Shown one piece after another: positions 1 to 7,368 of a stretch of 50,965 nt of DNA. Each line of letters starts with the position of its first letter. Positions within the stretch are counted from its first letter, which is position 1. Both the position numbers and the translations under genes were made by a program. The notes beneath the pieces were generated by a model. The model was not told where the DNA came from and ran no database searches. It was given only the letters and a program-made list of their open reading frames with translations. Origin of the DNA: Deltaproteobacteria bacterium (GTDB taxonomy: Bacteria; Desulfobacterota; JAENJC01); assembly GCA_030646755.1 (NCBI GenBank), contig JAUSKU010000018.1:1-50965 (forward strand), written 5' to 3'.

Positions 1-46
1 TCAAGGTTTGTTGTATCATCTTTCTACCCCCTCTTTGTGATATTGT

Positions 47-110
47 GGTTTCACCTAACTGGTGAGGAGTATACCTCACTGAAACCCTTTATCCAAGAGG
101 GGTTTTTGCG
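47..110 (+). promoter_or_regulatory. Two overlapping hairpins, possible attenuator or terminator
   Basis: GGTTTCA at 47-53 pairs with TGAAACC at 80-86, and inside this GTGAGG (62-67) pairs with CCTCAC (74-79) around an AGTATA loop. The segment AACCC at 83-87 can instead pair with GGGTT at 100-104, which is followed by a T-run. The two structures share bases 83-86 and so exclude each other, as in an attenuator. It could equally be the plain terminator of a gene left of the window. I matched it to no riboswitch class. Confidence 0.4.
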
Positions 111-201
111 CTTTTGAGAGGGGAATGTCTATTTTAAGGACACATGGTGACTTCATGCCCGCGTAGATTGTGTGGCGTCCCAGTGTGGCATCCATTATCT
201 A

Positions 202-231
202 TTGACAATAACGTTACATAACTGCTAAATT
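202..231 (+). promoter_or_regulatory. Possible sigma-70 promoter for the glycan locus
   Basis: A consensus -35 box TTGACA (202-207) is followed after 18 bases by TAAATT (226-231), a 4/6 match to the -10 box. It lies about 115 bases before the first gene of the locus. This is the best promoter candidate I see in the 345-base leader. Confidence 0.35.
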
Positions 232-260
232 GTTCTCATCCGTAGACTATCTCGGTTCTC

Positions 261-284
261 ATTCCCGAAGGTTGAATCGGGAAT
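261..284. repeat. Short palindrome of the ATTCCCGA repeat family
   Basis: A perfect 8-bp inverted repeat, ATTCCCGA (261-268) and TCGGGAAT (277-284), has an 8-base loop. The same arm sequence recurs at 45493-45517 inside a longer element, so this is probably a partial copy of a dispersed REP-like repeat. Apart from this, the hairpins at 47-110 and the promoter at 202-231, I see nothing else in bases 1-345. Confidence 0.6.
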
Positions 285-345
285 CTGTTTTTATTTGGAA
301 ACCATAAAAGAAAAATCTTCTATAAGAAAGTGCGGTTAGATTTAG

Positions 346-1635
346 ATGCTGGATAAGAAAAGAATCGTTTCTGTCGTAGGTTTAGGGTATGTCGGGCTGC
401 CGGTTGCTGTGGCCTTTGGTAAGGCTGGCAAGACCATCGGGTTTGACATCAACAGCAAGCGCATAAAGGAACTCTTGACAGGACATGACCACACAGGTGA
501 GGTTGCACCTGATGAACTGAAGTCTGCGGACATCCTCTTTACTGACAAGATCGAAGAGCTGAAACTTGCCGACTTTCATATCGTTGCTGTACCAACCCCT
601 GTTGATGATGCAAACCAGCCTGATCTGACACCTCTTCTGAAGGCATCAGAGACTGTAGGGAAGGCCCTTAAAAAGGGAGATATAGTTGTTTTTGAATCCA
701 CTGTTTATCCAGGGGTAACCGAGGAAGAGTGCGTGCCTGTTCTGGAGGGGGTTTCCGGTTTAAGGTGCGGCGCTGACTTTAAGGTAGGGTATAGCCCGGA
801 GAGGATCAATCCCGGAGACAAGGAACACACATTTACAAAGATAAAAAAGGTGGTCTCTGGCCAGGATGAAGAAGCACTGGATATTATTGCAACCGTTTAC
901 GAATCGGTAGTGACTGCGGGGGTTCATCGTGCATCAAGCATCAAGGTTGCCGAGGCAGCTAAGGTGATCGAGAATACTCAGAGGGACCTCAATATCGCCC
1001 TTATGAACGAACTGGCGATCATCTTCGACAAGCTGGGGATAGATACGAACGATGTGCTGGAGGCGGCCGGCTCCAAATGGAATTTCCTTAAATTTAAGCC
1101 GGGGCTTGTGGGAGGCCACTGTATCGGTGTAGACCCATATTATCTGACCCATAAGGCTGAAAAAATCGGATATATCCCCCAGGTAATCCTGGCCGGCCGA
1201 CGTATCAACGACGGCATGGGTAAGTTCATCGCCCAGCGGACCGTCAAGGAAATGATCCACGCCGGCCATAACATACTTGGCTCAACAGTAACAGTCTTGG
1301 GTCTCACCTTCAAGGAAGACTGCCCGGATCTGCGCAACTCAAAAGTGATTGACATCATCCTGGAACTGCAGGACTACGGTATTAATGTCCAGGTCCATGA
1401 CCCCCTAGCTGATCATGAGGAGGCCGTGCATGAATATGGCATCTCCCTTATTGCGATGGATGAGTTGAAGCCTGCGGCGGCAGTTGTTGTAGCTGTTGCT
1501 CATCAAGCTTTCAGGGACCTTGCACCAAGGCAACTGGCGGGACTAATGGGAAAGGTTCCGGTACTGCTTGATGTCAAAGGTGTTTATAATCAGGAGGCTG
1601 TAAGGGGCGCAGGCTTGCGTTTATGGCGGTTGTAA
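346..1635 (+). CDS. UDP-N-acetylhexosamine 6-dehydrogenase (WbpO/TviB-like)
   Basis: This is a nucleotide-sugar dehydrogenase, predicted to oxidise C6 of a UDP-HexNAc twice with NAD to give the uronic acid. It has an N-terminal Rossmann glycine motif, GLGYVGLP (about residues 12-19), a central helix with K207/N210, and the catalytic cysteine C259 in GGHCIGVDPYY. The C-terminal UDP-binding domain ends near residue 429, the normal length. The HexNAc branch (WbpO/TviB/WbpA type) is favoured over UDP-glucose dehydrogenase by overall sequence character, including the GGHCIGVDPYYL block. The exact epimer, GlcNAc or GalNAc, cannot be read from sequence. It is the first gene of the glycan locus. An AsnB-type amidotransferase at 24275 could amidate the resulting uronic acid. 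Confidence 0.85.
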   Translation: MLDKKRIVSVVGLGYVGLPVAVAFGKAGKTIGFDINSKRIKELLTGHDHTGEVAPDELKSADILFTDKIEELKLADFHIVAVPTPVDDANQPDLTPLLKASETVGKALKKGDIVVFESTVYPGVTEEECVPVLEGVSGLRCGADFKVGYSPERINPGDKEHTFTKIKKVVSGQDEEALDIIATVYESVVTAGVHRASSIKVAEAAKVIENTQRDLNIALMNELAIIFDKLGIDTNDVLEAAGSKWNFLKFKPGLVGGHCIGVDPYYLTHKAEKIGYIPQVILAGRRINDGMGKFIAQRTVKEMIHAGHNILGSTVTVLGLTFKEDCPDLRNSKVIDIILELQDYGINVQVHDPLADHEEAVHEYGISLIAMDELKPAAAVVVAVAHQAFRDLAPRQLAGLMGKVPVLLDVKGVYNQEAVRGAGLRLWRL

Positions 1636-1690
1636 TAAAATAGGTCATAAAAATATTGGCTTAAACAAACTTTAATACTGTGAGGTCAAA

Positions 1691-2764
1691 GTGATTATGA
1701 AAGGTCTTATTCTAAGTGGCGGCAAGGGGACGAGGCTAAGGCCTCTTACACACACATCGGCCAAACAGTTGGTCCCTGTGGCCAACAAACCTATTCTCTT
1801 CTATGTCATTGAAAATATCGTAAAGGCAGGGATAACAGAAATAGGGATAATCATCTCGCCTGAGACAGGGGATGAGGTCAGGAGGGCCGTTGGAGGCGGT
1901 GAAAGATGGGGTGTAAAGGTTGAGTATATACTCCAGGAAAGGCCTTCAGGCCTGGCCCATGCGGTAAAGACGGCAAGACCATTCCTCGGCGATTCTCCCT
2001 TTGTCATGTACCTCGGAGACAACCTCATAGGCGGCGACATAACAGAGCTGATTAATTCATTCCAGAAAAATAGGCCGGATGCAGTTATACTTTTAAAACC
2101 GGTTGACAACCCTTCAAGCTTCGGTGTGGCAGAGATTGACAAGGATGGGAATATCGTCAGGCTTGTGGAAAAGCCTAAGGAGCCAAAGTCAAACCTTGCC
2201 CTTGTCGGAGTCTATCTTTTTTCAACCGAGATACACAAGGCCATTGATGAGATAAAACCTTCCCTAAGAGGAGAATTAGAGATAACAGATGCCATCCAAA
2301 GGTTGGTAGAAAAAGGGAAAAAGGTCCACAGCCATCTACTTGAGGCATGGTGGCTCGACACCGGGAAGAAGGACGACCTCCTGGCAGCAAACACCGTTGT
2401 TCTTGATGAGGTGGTAAAGAGAGAAATAAAAGGCGAAGTAGATGCAAACTCCGATATCTCCGGAAGGGTCAGGATAGGGAAAGGGGCAAAGGTTATACAC
2501 AGCACCATAAGGGGGCCCGTAGTCATCGGGGAAAACTGCCGCATAGAAAATTCATTTGTAGGCCCTTACAGCAGCATTGGCGATAACTCGGTTATTATAA
2601 ACTCAGCACTTGAACACTGCGTCTTGATGGAGGGATGCGAGGTAAACATGATAGACCGCCTTGAAGACAGCCTTCTCGGACGCGGAGCAAAGGTGATAAA
2701 GAACACTAAAAAGCATCATGCCCACAGGCTATCCATAGGAGATGATTCGGTAGTGGAGTTCTAA
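1691..2764 (+). CDS. rmlA: Glucose-1-phosphate thymidylyltransferase, long form
   Basis: This enzyme makes dTDP-glucose from dTTP and glucose-1-phosphate, the entry step to dTDP-deoxysugars. The nucleotidyltransferase domain starts with LSGGKGTRLRPLT and KQLVPVANKPI. After about residue 240 come hexapeptide-like repeats (ISGRVRIGKGAKVIHSTI and similar) typical of a left-handed beta helix. That makes it the long RmlA type rather than the roughly 290-residue short form. The GTG at 1691 is the longest start, but ATG at 1697 (IMKGLIL) has better spacing from GAGGT at 1682 and is probably the true start. It sits upstream of RmlC-like and RmlB genes on the same strand. Confidence 0.88.
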   Translation: MIMKGLILSGGKGTRLRPLTHTSAKQLVPVANKPILFYVIENIVKAGITEIGIIISPETGDEVRRAVGGGERWGVKVEYILQERPSGLAHAVKTARPFLGDSPFVMYLGDNLIGGDITELINSFQKNRPDAVILLKPVDNPSSFGVAEIDKDGNIVRLVEKPKEPKSNLALVGVYLFSTEIHKAIDEIKPSLRGELEITDAIQRLVEKGKKVHSHLLEAWWLDTGKKDDLLAANTVVLDEVVKREIKGEVDANSDISGRVRIGKGAKVIHSTIRGPVVIGENCRIENSFVGPYSSIGDNSVIINSALEHCVLMEGCEVNMIDRLEDSLLGRGAKVIKNTKKHHAHRLSIGDDSVVEF

Positions 2765-2776
2765 ACCATAAAAAGC

Positions 2777-2864
2777 ATCCACAGATTGCACAGATTTTTA
2801 AAACCTGTTTTAATCTGCGTCGCTTAGAAGCGCCTACTTTTGGGAATCTGCTAAATCTGCGGAT
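2777..2864. repeat. Palindromic repeat element, CCACAGATT family
   Basis: The left end ATCCACAGATTGCACAGATT and the right end (2844-2864, reading outward ATCCGCAGATT TAGCAGATTC) are inverted copies with few mismatches. A small GCG hairpin lies near the middle. The 88-bp element fills most of the rmlA-rmlC intergenic gap, so it would be transcribed as a long hairpin. It resembles dispersed non-coding palindromes common in environmental genomes. Confidence 0.6.
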
Positions 2865-2879
2865 AAAAAGGAGTTACAG

Positions 2880-3359
2880 ATGTTCAAAAAAGGTCCAATA
2901 GAAGGCGTAGTAATTAAGCCGATCAAAAAATTCCTGGATGACCGGGGATGGCTGGCTGAATTGTTCCGGGAGGATGAACTGAACTCAAAGACAGTTATGC
3001 CTGTGATGTCATACATATCCTTTACCCTTCCCGGCGTTGTCAGAGGCCCTCATGAGCATGAGGAGCAGACAGACTATTTCTGCTTCATAGGCCCGTCCAA
3101 TTTCAAACTGGTATTGTGGGATAACAGGAGAGGTTCCAGCACCTTCGGAAACAAGATGGTCCTTTTCGCTGGCGAGGACAACCCTGCATCGGTCATAATC
3201 CCTGAAGGGGTGGTCCACGCTTACAAGAACATTGGTTCAAAGGATGGGGCAGTGATGAACTTTCCGAACAGGCTCTTCATGGGTGAAGGGAAGCGCTCCA
3301 AGATAGATGAGATAAGGCACGAGGACGATGCAGATTCTCCGTTTAAGGTGGATGAATAA
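2880..3359 (+). CDS. dTDP-4-dehydrorhamnose 3,5-epimerase-like cupin
   Basis: This 159-residue protein belongs to the RmlC/dTDP-sugar isomerase cupin family. It keeps the RGPHEHEEQ block, corresponding to the catalytic-histidine motif RGLHYQ of RmlC, and RRGSSTFG, matching RRGSPTFG. The segment after the histidine (QTDYFCFIG) lacks the usual lysine-bearing KLVRV stretch, and it is shorter than a typical RmlC (about 180). It may therefore be an epimerase of altered specificity or a 3,4-isomerase-like cupin. A good GGAG ribosome site precedes the ATG. It lies between rmlA and rmlB, so a dTDP-4-keto-6-deoxyglucose substrate is likely. Confidence 0.75.
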   Translation: MFKKGPIEGVVIKPIKKFLDDRGWLAELFREDELNSKTVMPVMSYISFTLPGVVRGPHEHEEQTDYFCFIGPSNFKLVLWDNRRGSSTFGNKMVLFAGEDNPASVIIPEGVVHAYKNIGSKDGAVMNFPNRLFMGEGKRSKIDEIRHEDDADSPFKVDE

Positions 3360-3373
3360 TAGAGAGGTGTACA

Positions 3374-4453
3374 ATGAAAATTCTTGTTACAGGCGGCGCC
3401 GGTTTCATAGGTTCAAACTTTGTAAGATACATTCTGAAAAAGTATCCCGGATACAAGATCGTAAACCTGGACAAACTGACATATGCAGGGAACCTTGAAA
3501 ATCTGAAAGAGGTTGAGGGGAACACTGACTACACGTTTGTGCAGGGAGATATCCTTGATGGAAAACTAATCGCCTCACTACTTGAAGGGACTCATCCGGC
3601 CACCTGTCGCGAGCCACTGACCACCATAATTAATTTTGCCGCTGAGTCCCATGTGGACAGGAGCATCGAAGACCCGGCATCATTTGTTAAGACCAACGTC
3701 CTCGGAACCCAGGTCCTTCTGGATGCTGCCAGGAAGGCCTGGGCGACCCCTGGCCACCGGTTTATCCAGGTCTCCACCGACGAGGTATATGGTTCCCTTG
3801 GTCCCACTGGATATTTCACCGAGGAGACACCTCTCGCACCCAATTCTCCCTATTCTGCCAGCAAGACAGGGGCCGACCTTATGGTCAGGGCATACTTTGA
3901 AACCTTTGGCTTCCCCGGGATCATAACGAGATGCTCCAATAATTACGGCCCATATCATTTCCCTGAAAAACTTATACCCCTCATTATAACAAATGCTCTG
4001 GAAGGAAAGTCCCTTCCGGTTTACGGCGATGGCCAGAACGTACGGGACTGGCTGCATGTAGAAGACCACTGCAGTGCTATAGACGCAGTCCTTCACAAGG
4101 GGAAGACAGGGGAGGTATATAACATCGGCGGAAACAACGAGTGGAAGAATATTGACATTGTCAACCTCATCTGCGATATCCTCGATGAAAGGCTTAAAGT
4201 ACCTGGGCAGCCACAAGGGACTGCCCCTACAAGATCTTTAATTAAATTTATCAAAGACAGGCCGGGCCATGACAGGAGGTATGCCATTGATTCCTCAAAA
4301 ATAAAGAAAGATCTCGGATGGACCCCGAAATATACATTTGAGCAAGGGCTTAAGGAAACCATAGACTGGTTCCTTGAAAACAGGGAGTGGTGGCAGGGGA
4401 TAAAAAGTGGCGAGTACCTGAAATATTATGAAAAGAACTATATGAGTAGATAA
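3374..4453 (+). CDS. rmlB: dTDP-glucose 4,6-dehydratase
   Basis: RmlB converts dTDP-glucose to dTDP-4-keto-6-deoxyglucose. It is an extended short-chain dehydrogenase: NAD motif GGAGFIGS at residues 7-14, catalytic STDEVYG at 134-140 with D136/E137, and YSASK at 160-164. Substrate-binding blocks such as SNNYGPYHFPEKLIP and GDGQNVRDWL follow. The 359-residue length fits the family. A short insertion (about residues 73-82, HPATCREPLT) lies before the INFAAESHVDRS motif. The start has a GAGGTG site 14 bases after the preceding stop, so it is co-transcribed with the RmlC-like gene. Confidence 0.95.
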   Translation: MKILVTGGAGFIGSNFVRYILKKYPGYKIVNLDKLTYAGNLENLKEVEGNTDYTFVQGDILDGKLIASLLEGTHPATCREPLTTIINFAAESHVDRSIEDPASFVKTNVLGTQVLLDAARKAWATPGHRFIQVSTDEVYGSLGPTGYFTEETPLAPNSPYSASKTGADLMVRAYFETFGFPGIITRCSNNYGPYHFPEKLIPLIITNALEGKSLPVYGDGQNVRDWLHVEDHCSAIDAVLHKGKTGEVYNIGGNNEWKNIDIVNLICDILDERLKVPGQPQGTAPTRSLIKFIKDRPGHDRRYAIDSSKIKKDLGWTPKYTFEQGLKETIDWFLENREWWQGIKSGEYLKYYEKNYMSR

Positions 4454-4893
4454 AGTGATGACTGCACCATCCTTCCTTTCCAGAGCAGTGTAGGTTTTAA
4501 AGTAAGAGAGGAAATAGATATTTCATGATGACTGCTTGCCGGCTTTTCACTCAACCCTTACCAGTACAATCTTACACAACTTCTACAAGATCTACAAGAT
4601 CGTCCATTGACAGGGTTTCGCAAAAGTGCTAATCTGAAACCCTTATCAGGAGCGTGAGGACGAGAAGAACAGATCAGAATCGGCCTGCCAGTGGCTTGAT
4701 TAAGGAATTGAGTTATGGGAATTAATGCTTCCATGAGCGCCACAGGTTGTCAGGTTAAAACCTGACAAGATTAAAAAGGTAGATATCATTGTGACAGAGG
4801 GAATAAATTCTCCTTTTCTGAAAATGGCCATTCAGACAGGAGCAGGGTTATAACGCAAAAAGACTATCTTGAAATCCTCAACAAAAAATAGAT
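4454..4893. other. Non-coding, degenerate stretch before the rmlD remnant
   Basis: No convincing intact gene is present. A perfect 10-bp palindrome lies at 4747-4768 (TTGTCAGGTT, then AA, then its complement), without a T-run. Short direct repeats of CTACAAGATC occur around 4580-4602. The region may be the decayed 5' part of rmlD or a recombination scar; I cannot align most of it to anything. Confidence 0.4.
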
Positions 4894-5082
4894 AAAAGGG
4901 CTATACCAATAACAACTGAGGAGATTGCAAGACCTGCTATAAGGCCTGCTAATTCTGTTTTGAACTGCGAAAAAATAGAAAGAGACAATGGTTTTATTTT
5001 CAGGCCCTGGCAGGAGGCACTGAGAGAGTATTTAGATAACAGGATGGACTGCCGTTCTTTCGCCCCTGCATCTTCCTGCTGA
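4894..5082 (+). pseudogene. rmlD: C-terminal remnant of dTDP-4-dehydrorhamnose reductase (rmlD)
   Basis: One open frame encodes a stretch matching the RmlD C-terminus: IPITTEEIARPAIRPANSVL, then NCEKIE, then FRPWQEALREYL. The expected family pattern is PITTEE..RPA.RP..SVLD followed by W..AL..YL. No start codon or N-terminal Rossmann domain is found upstream in frame. After LREYL the frame continues into an unrelated tail ending in TGA at 5080-5082. The final enzyme of the dTDP-rhamnose pathway is thus broken here; a functional copy could lie elsewhere. Confidence 0.75.
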
Positions 5083-5141
5083 ACAAGTGGAGGGGATTTA
5101 TATTAGCACGGGTTATGAAGAGAGTGAGCTAAGGAAAGAAA

Positions 5142-5951
5142 ATGAATATATTTACACAATTTTATTATTTTTTGCTCGACCTGTTTAAGAGTAGAAAAAT
5201 AATCCTTGAATTAACTAAAAGGGATTTTAAGTCAAAGTACCTGGGGTCATATTTGGGACTCCTTTGGGCATTTGTGAACCCAGCCATTACTATATTGATA
5301 TTCTGGTTTGTCTTTCAAGCCGGTTTTAAATCGATGCCTGTTGATAACTACCCCTTTATACTCTGGCTGATGACCGGTATGATTCCATGGTTTTTCTTCT
5401 CCGACAGCATAGCTAATGCCTCAAATTCTATTGTTGAAAATAGCTTTCTAGTAAAAAAAATGGTCTTTAGAATCAGCATCCTCCCTGTTGTAAAGATATT
5501 ATCTGCTTTATTTGTTCACATATTTTTTATCGTCGTTTTATTCCTAATGTTCTGGTTTTATGGATACTCCCCTGATATATACAATGTTCAGGCGTTCTAT
5601 TATCTCTTTTCAGCAATAATCTTCATTTTAGCTTCTTCATGGATAACATCTTCTGTAATTCTATTTATGAAGGACATGGGGCATATAATTGCTGTGCTGC
5701 TTCAATTCGGGTTCTGGTTAACGCCTATTTTTTGGTCACTTAAAATCATGCCTGAAAAATATCATCCGATAATCAAGCTAAACCCTGTATATTACATTGT
5801 CGAAGGTTATAGGGATAGTTTTATATATAAAGCATGGTTTTGGGAACATATGAATCTAACTATTTACTTTTGGACAGTTACTTCATTTACCTTTGTTTTA
5901 GGTGCTATCATCTTCAGAAAATTAAGACCGCATTTTGGAGATGTATTATAA
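5142..5951 (+). CDS. wzm: O-antigen/polysaccharide ABC exporter permease
   Basis: This is an ABC-2-type inner-membrane permease that forms the channel for undecaprenyl-linked polysaccharide. It has about six hydrophobic helices and the usual cytoplasmic N-terminal motif (ELTKRDFKSKYLGSYLGLLWAF), characteristic of Wzm/TagG/RfbA proteins. At 269 residues it is of normal length. The stop is immediately followed by the ATPase gene at 5952, so the two are coupled. An AAGGA site precedes the ATG. The coding sequence is AT-rich relative to the rml genes, suggesting a module boundary at the rmlD remnant. Confidence 0.93.
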   Translation: MNIFTQFYYFLLDLFKSRKIILELTKRDFKSKYLGSYLGLLWAFVNPAITILIFWFVFQAGFKSMPVDNYPFILWLMTGMIPWFFFSDSIANASNSIVENSFLVKKMVFRISILPVVKILSALFVHIFFIVVLFLMFWFYGYSPDIYNVQAFYYLFSAIIFILASSWITSSVILFMKDMGHIIAVLLQFGFWLTPIFWSLKIMPEKYHPIIKLNPVYYIVEGYRDSFIYKAWFWEHMNLTIYFWTVTSFTFVLGAIIFRKLRPHFGDVL

Positions 5952-7325
5952 ATGAATGACATTGCAATTAAAGTAGAAAACTTATCTAAAATCTATAAAT
6001 TATACGATAATCCGATTGGTAGGCTAAAAGAGTCACTACATCCGTTTAGGAAAAAGTATCATAAAGACTTTTATGCGTTGAACGATGTAAGTTTTGAGAT
6101 AAAAAAGGGAGAGACGGTTGGCATAATAGGTAAGAACGGATCAGGGAAGTCGACCCTCCTCAAGCTCATTACGGGCGTTTTAACACCATCAAGTGGAAAC
6201 GCTGGGGTAAACGGCAAAATATCAGCTCTCCTTGAACTTGGGGCGGGATTCAACCCAGAAATCACGGGAATAGAAAATATATATTTCAACGGGGTTTTAA
6301 TAGGTTACACCAAAGAAGAAATAGACAAAAAAATCGATGATATGTTATCTTTTGCAGATATAGGAGATTTCATTTATCAGCCCGTAAAGACGTATTCAAG
6401 CGGGATGTTCGTAAGGCTGGCCTTTGCTGTTGCAATTAGTCTCGAACCTGATATCTTGGTTGTGGACGAGGCGTTGTCAGTGGGAGACGAAGCCTTTCAG
6501 CGAAAATGTTTTTCGCGTATCCAGAGGATAAGGGAAAATGGTGGAACTATCCTATTCGTTTCTCACTCTGCCGGAACAATTGTCGAGCTATGCAATTGGG
6601 CTATCTTAGTTGACGACGGAGAACTAATACTCAGCGGCTCTCCTAAGATGGTTGTTTCAAATTATCATAAACTCATATATGCCGGTGGAGAGAAAGCTGC
6701 GACAGTGCGGGAAAAGATTAAGGCTTTAAATCAGTCAAATGTTTTTAATGAAGGCCATCTTGATGTTGAAAAAAGAGATAATGTTGTTGAAGCAGTTCCA
6801 AAACCAACCGAAGTGGAATTATTTGACCCCACCCTTGTATCTCAAAGTACAGTATGTTACTTATCGCGCGGAGCTCATATCCAGAACCCCCATATTACAA
6901 CATTAGAAGGGAAAAAAGTTAATGTGCTGGTAAGAGGAAATGAATATATATATACATACCGAGTGATATTTACCGATCCTGCGTTCATGGTTAGGTTTGG
7001 CTCAATGATAAAGACGGTTAGCGGTTTTGAGTTGGGAGGTCTTCTATCTCATTCGTTGGGGGATGGTATCGAATATATTGAGAAAGGTACGGTAATAGAA
7101 CCTAAGTTCAGATTTCGGTGTATTCTATCCTCGGGAGTTTATTTTTTTAATGCAGGACTGGTTGGGCTAATAAATGGCGAAGAAACATACCTTGATCGTA
7201 TTGTTGACGCAGTGATGTTTAGGGTATTTCCTGAAAGCAAATTATTGCAATCAGGGATTATTGACTTTGCTTCCAATCGAGAATTTGAAGAAAATTTCTT
7301 TGGAAATAGCTTGCGAGATAGTTAA
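5952..7325 (+). CDS. wzt: O-antigen ABC exporter ATPase with carbohydrate-binding domain
   Basis: This ATPase energises Wzm. It has Walker A GKNGSGKST (60-68), signature YSSGM (148-152), Walker B ILVVDE (168-173) and H-loop H205. The C-terminal extension (about 270-457) corresponds to the Wzt-C domain, which in E. coli O8/O9a-type systems binds the modified non-reducing end of the glycan before export. The 457-residue length fits the substrate-recognising, not the promiscuous, class. This predicts that the exported chain carries a specific terminal cap. The adjacent sulfotransferase is the obvious candidate to place it. Confidence 0.93.
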   Translation: MNDIAIKVENLSKIYKLYDNPIGRLKESLHPFRKKYHKDFYALNDVSFEIKKGETVGIIGKNGSGKSTLLKLITGVLTPSSGNAGVNGKISALLELGAGFNPEITGIENIYFNGVLIGYTKEEIDKKIDDMLSFADIGDFIYQPVKTYSSGMFVRLAFAVAISLEPDILVVDEALSVGDEAFQRKCFSRIQRIRENGGTILFVSHSAGTIVELCNWAILVDDGELILSGSPKMVVSNYHKLIYAGGEKAATVREKIKALNQSNVFNEGHLDVEKRDNVVEAVPKPTEVELFDPTLVSQSTVCYLSRGAHIQNPHITTLEGKKVNVLVRGNEYIYTYRVIFTDPAFMVRFGSMIKTVSGFELGGLLSHSLGDGIEYIEKGTVIEPKFRFRCILSSGVYFFNAGLVGLINGEETYLDRIVDAVMFRVFPESKLLQSGIIDFASNREFEENFFGNSLRDS

Positions 7326-7368
7326 GGTACACCTTTTATTCCATCGTTAAAAAGGAAGGGATGATTAT

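Noticed and set aside
47..110. Match to a known riboswitch (fluoride, preQ1, THF, c-di-GMP)
   Set aside because: I compared remembered consensus motifs and none of the conserved cores is present; it is only listed as paired hairpins.
4558..4743. A 61-codon open frame on the minus strand in the rmlB-wzm gap
   Set aside because: It has no ribosome site, no neighbour on that strand and a biased tail with repeated RSC; I treat it as chance.
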